Shown one piece after another: positions 6,261-6,331 of a DNA stretch of 6,331 bases. Under the pieces are notes generated by a model. That model saw nothing but the letters and a program-made list of their open reading frames with translations, searched no databases and had not been told where the DNA came from. The position numbers and the translations under genes were made by a program. Location: NCBI GenBank assembly GCA_030433395.1, contig JAUILX010000060.1, positions 1-6,331 of the forward strand, given 5' to 3'. Each line of letters opens with the position of its first letter. Within the stretch, counting starts at the first letter, position 1. The stretch is from Chlamydiia bacterium. GTDB taxonomy: Bacteria; Chlamydiota; Chlamydiia; Chlamydiales; JACKPQ01.

Positions 6261-6331
6261 AATTTAAATGCACTGGTTGTGGCAAATGCTGCACAGGTGG
6301 ACCAGGTGTCGTTTGGGTAACCGACGAAGAG
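6233..6331 (+). CDS. YkgJ-type cysteine-cluster protein (putative Zn/Fe-binding), 3'-truncated by window edge
   Basis: Only the first 33 residues fall in the window, and the frame is open to the last base. They begin MAKWYEKGLKFKCTGCGKCC followed by TGGPG and VVWVTDEE. The CxxCxxCC cluster (C13, C16, C19, C20) about a dozen residues from the start, then a Gly-rich turn and a V-W-V-T-D-E-E segment, is the N-terminal hallmark of the YkgJ/UPF0153 family. That family is annotated as zinc- or iron-chelating and its biochemical role is poorly known. AGGAG at 6220-6224 with 8-nt spacing supports the start. The gene overlaps the phosphoesterase end by 28 nt in a different frame, so the two are probably cotranscribed. 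Family assignment from so short a stretch is good but not certain. Confidence 0.8.
   Translation, partial: MAKWYEKGLKFKCTGCGKCCTGGPGVVWVTDEE

Overview
The window holds eight genes: six complete and two cut by the window edges. There is no RNA gene, insertion sequence, CRISPR array or recognisable mobile element. Base composition looks like the low-to-mid 40s % GC by eye (not computed). The gene style suggests a chlamydia-like bacterium (phylum Chlamydiae, environmental Parachlamydiales type). The hints are a solitary divergent GroEL paralogue without groES, short or divergent versions of conserved proteins, and proteins resembling chlamydial ones from memory. This assignment is an inference at moderate-to-low confidence, because no search could be run.

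Left block, plus strand (1-4138). The end of rsmI (16S rRNA 2'-O-methyltransferase) is followed by a groEL-like chaperonin of 530 aa. It starts at ATG 671 behind a good AGGAG, and a weak sigma-70-type promoter may overlap the end of rsmI. The chaperonin keeps its acidic catalytic residues and substrate-binding apical residues. It has changes in the nucleotide pocket and no Gly-Gly-Met tail. Two tandem paralogous family 9 (heptosyltransferase-like) glycosyltransferases follow, each overlapping the gene before it (8 nt and 4 nt), so groEL-GT9-GT9 looks like one translationally coupled unit. Such enzymes normally add sugars to lipopolysaccharide on the cytoplasmic face of the inner membrane.

Middle (4080-4721). 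An unrecognised 183-aa charged soluble protein lies on the minus strand. Its 3' end overlaps the second glycosyltransferase by 59 nt, tail to tail. It has the best promoter of the window (TTGAAA, 17 nt, TATTAT), with a perfect 15-nt palindrome in the spacer that could be an operator. The 90-nt divergent gap holds a second inverted repeat just before the next plus-strand gene.

Right block, plus strand (4722-6331). A six-helix membrane protein related to LysE-type exporters but lacking the family's usual PGP-like motif is followed after 9 nt by a calcineurin-type metallophosphoesterase with all expected metal ligands. The start of a YkgJ-type cysteine-cluster protein (CxxCxxCC) overlaps the phosphoesterase end by 28 nt and runs off the window. 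These three probably form a second operon.

Nothing here amounts to a clearly new system. The points most worth following are the modified chaperonin coupled to glycosyltransferases, and the unknown gene with its palindrome-bearing promoter.
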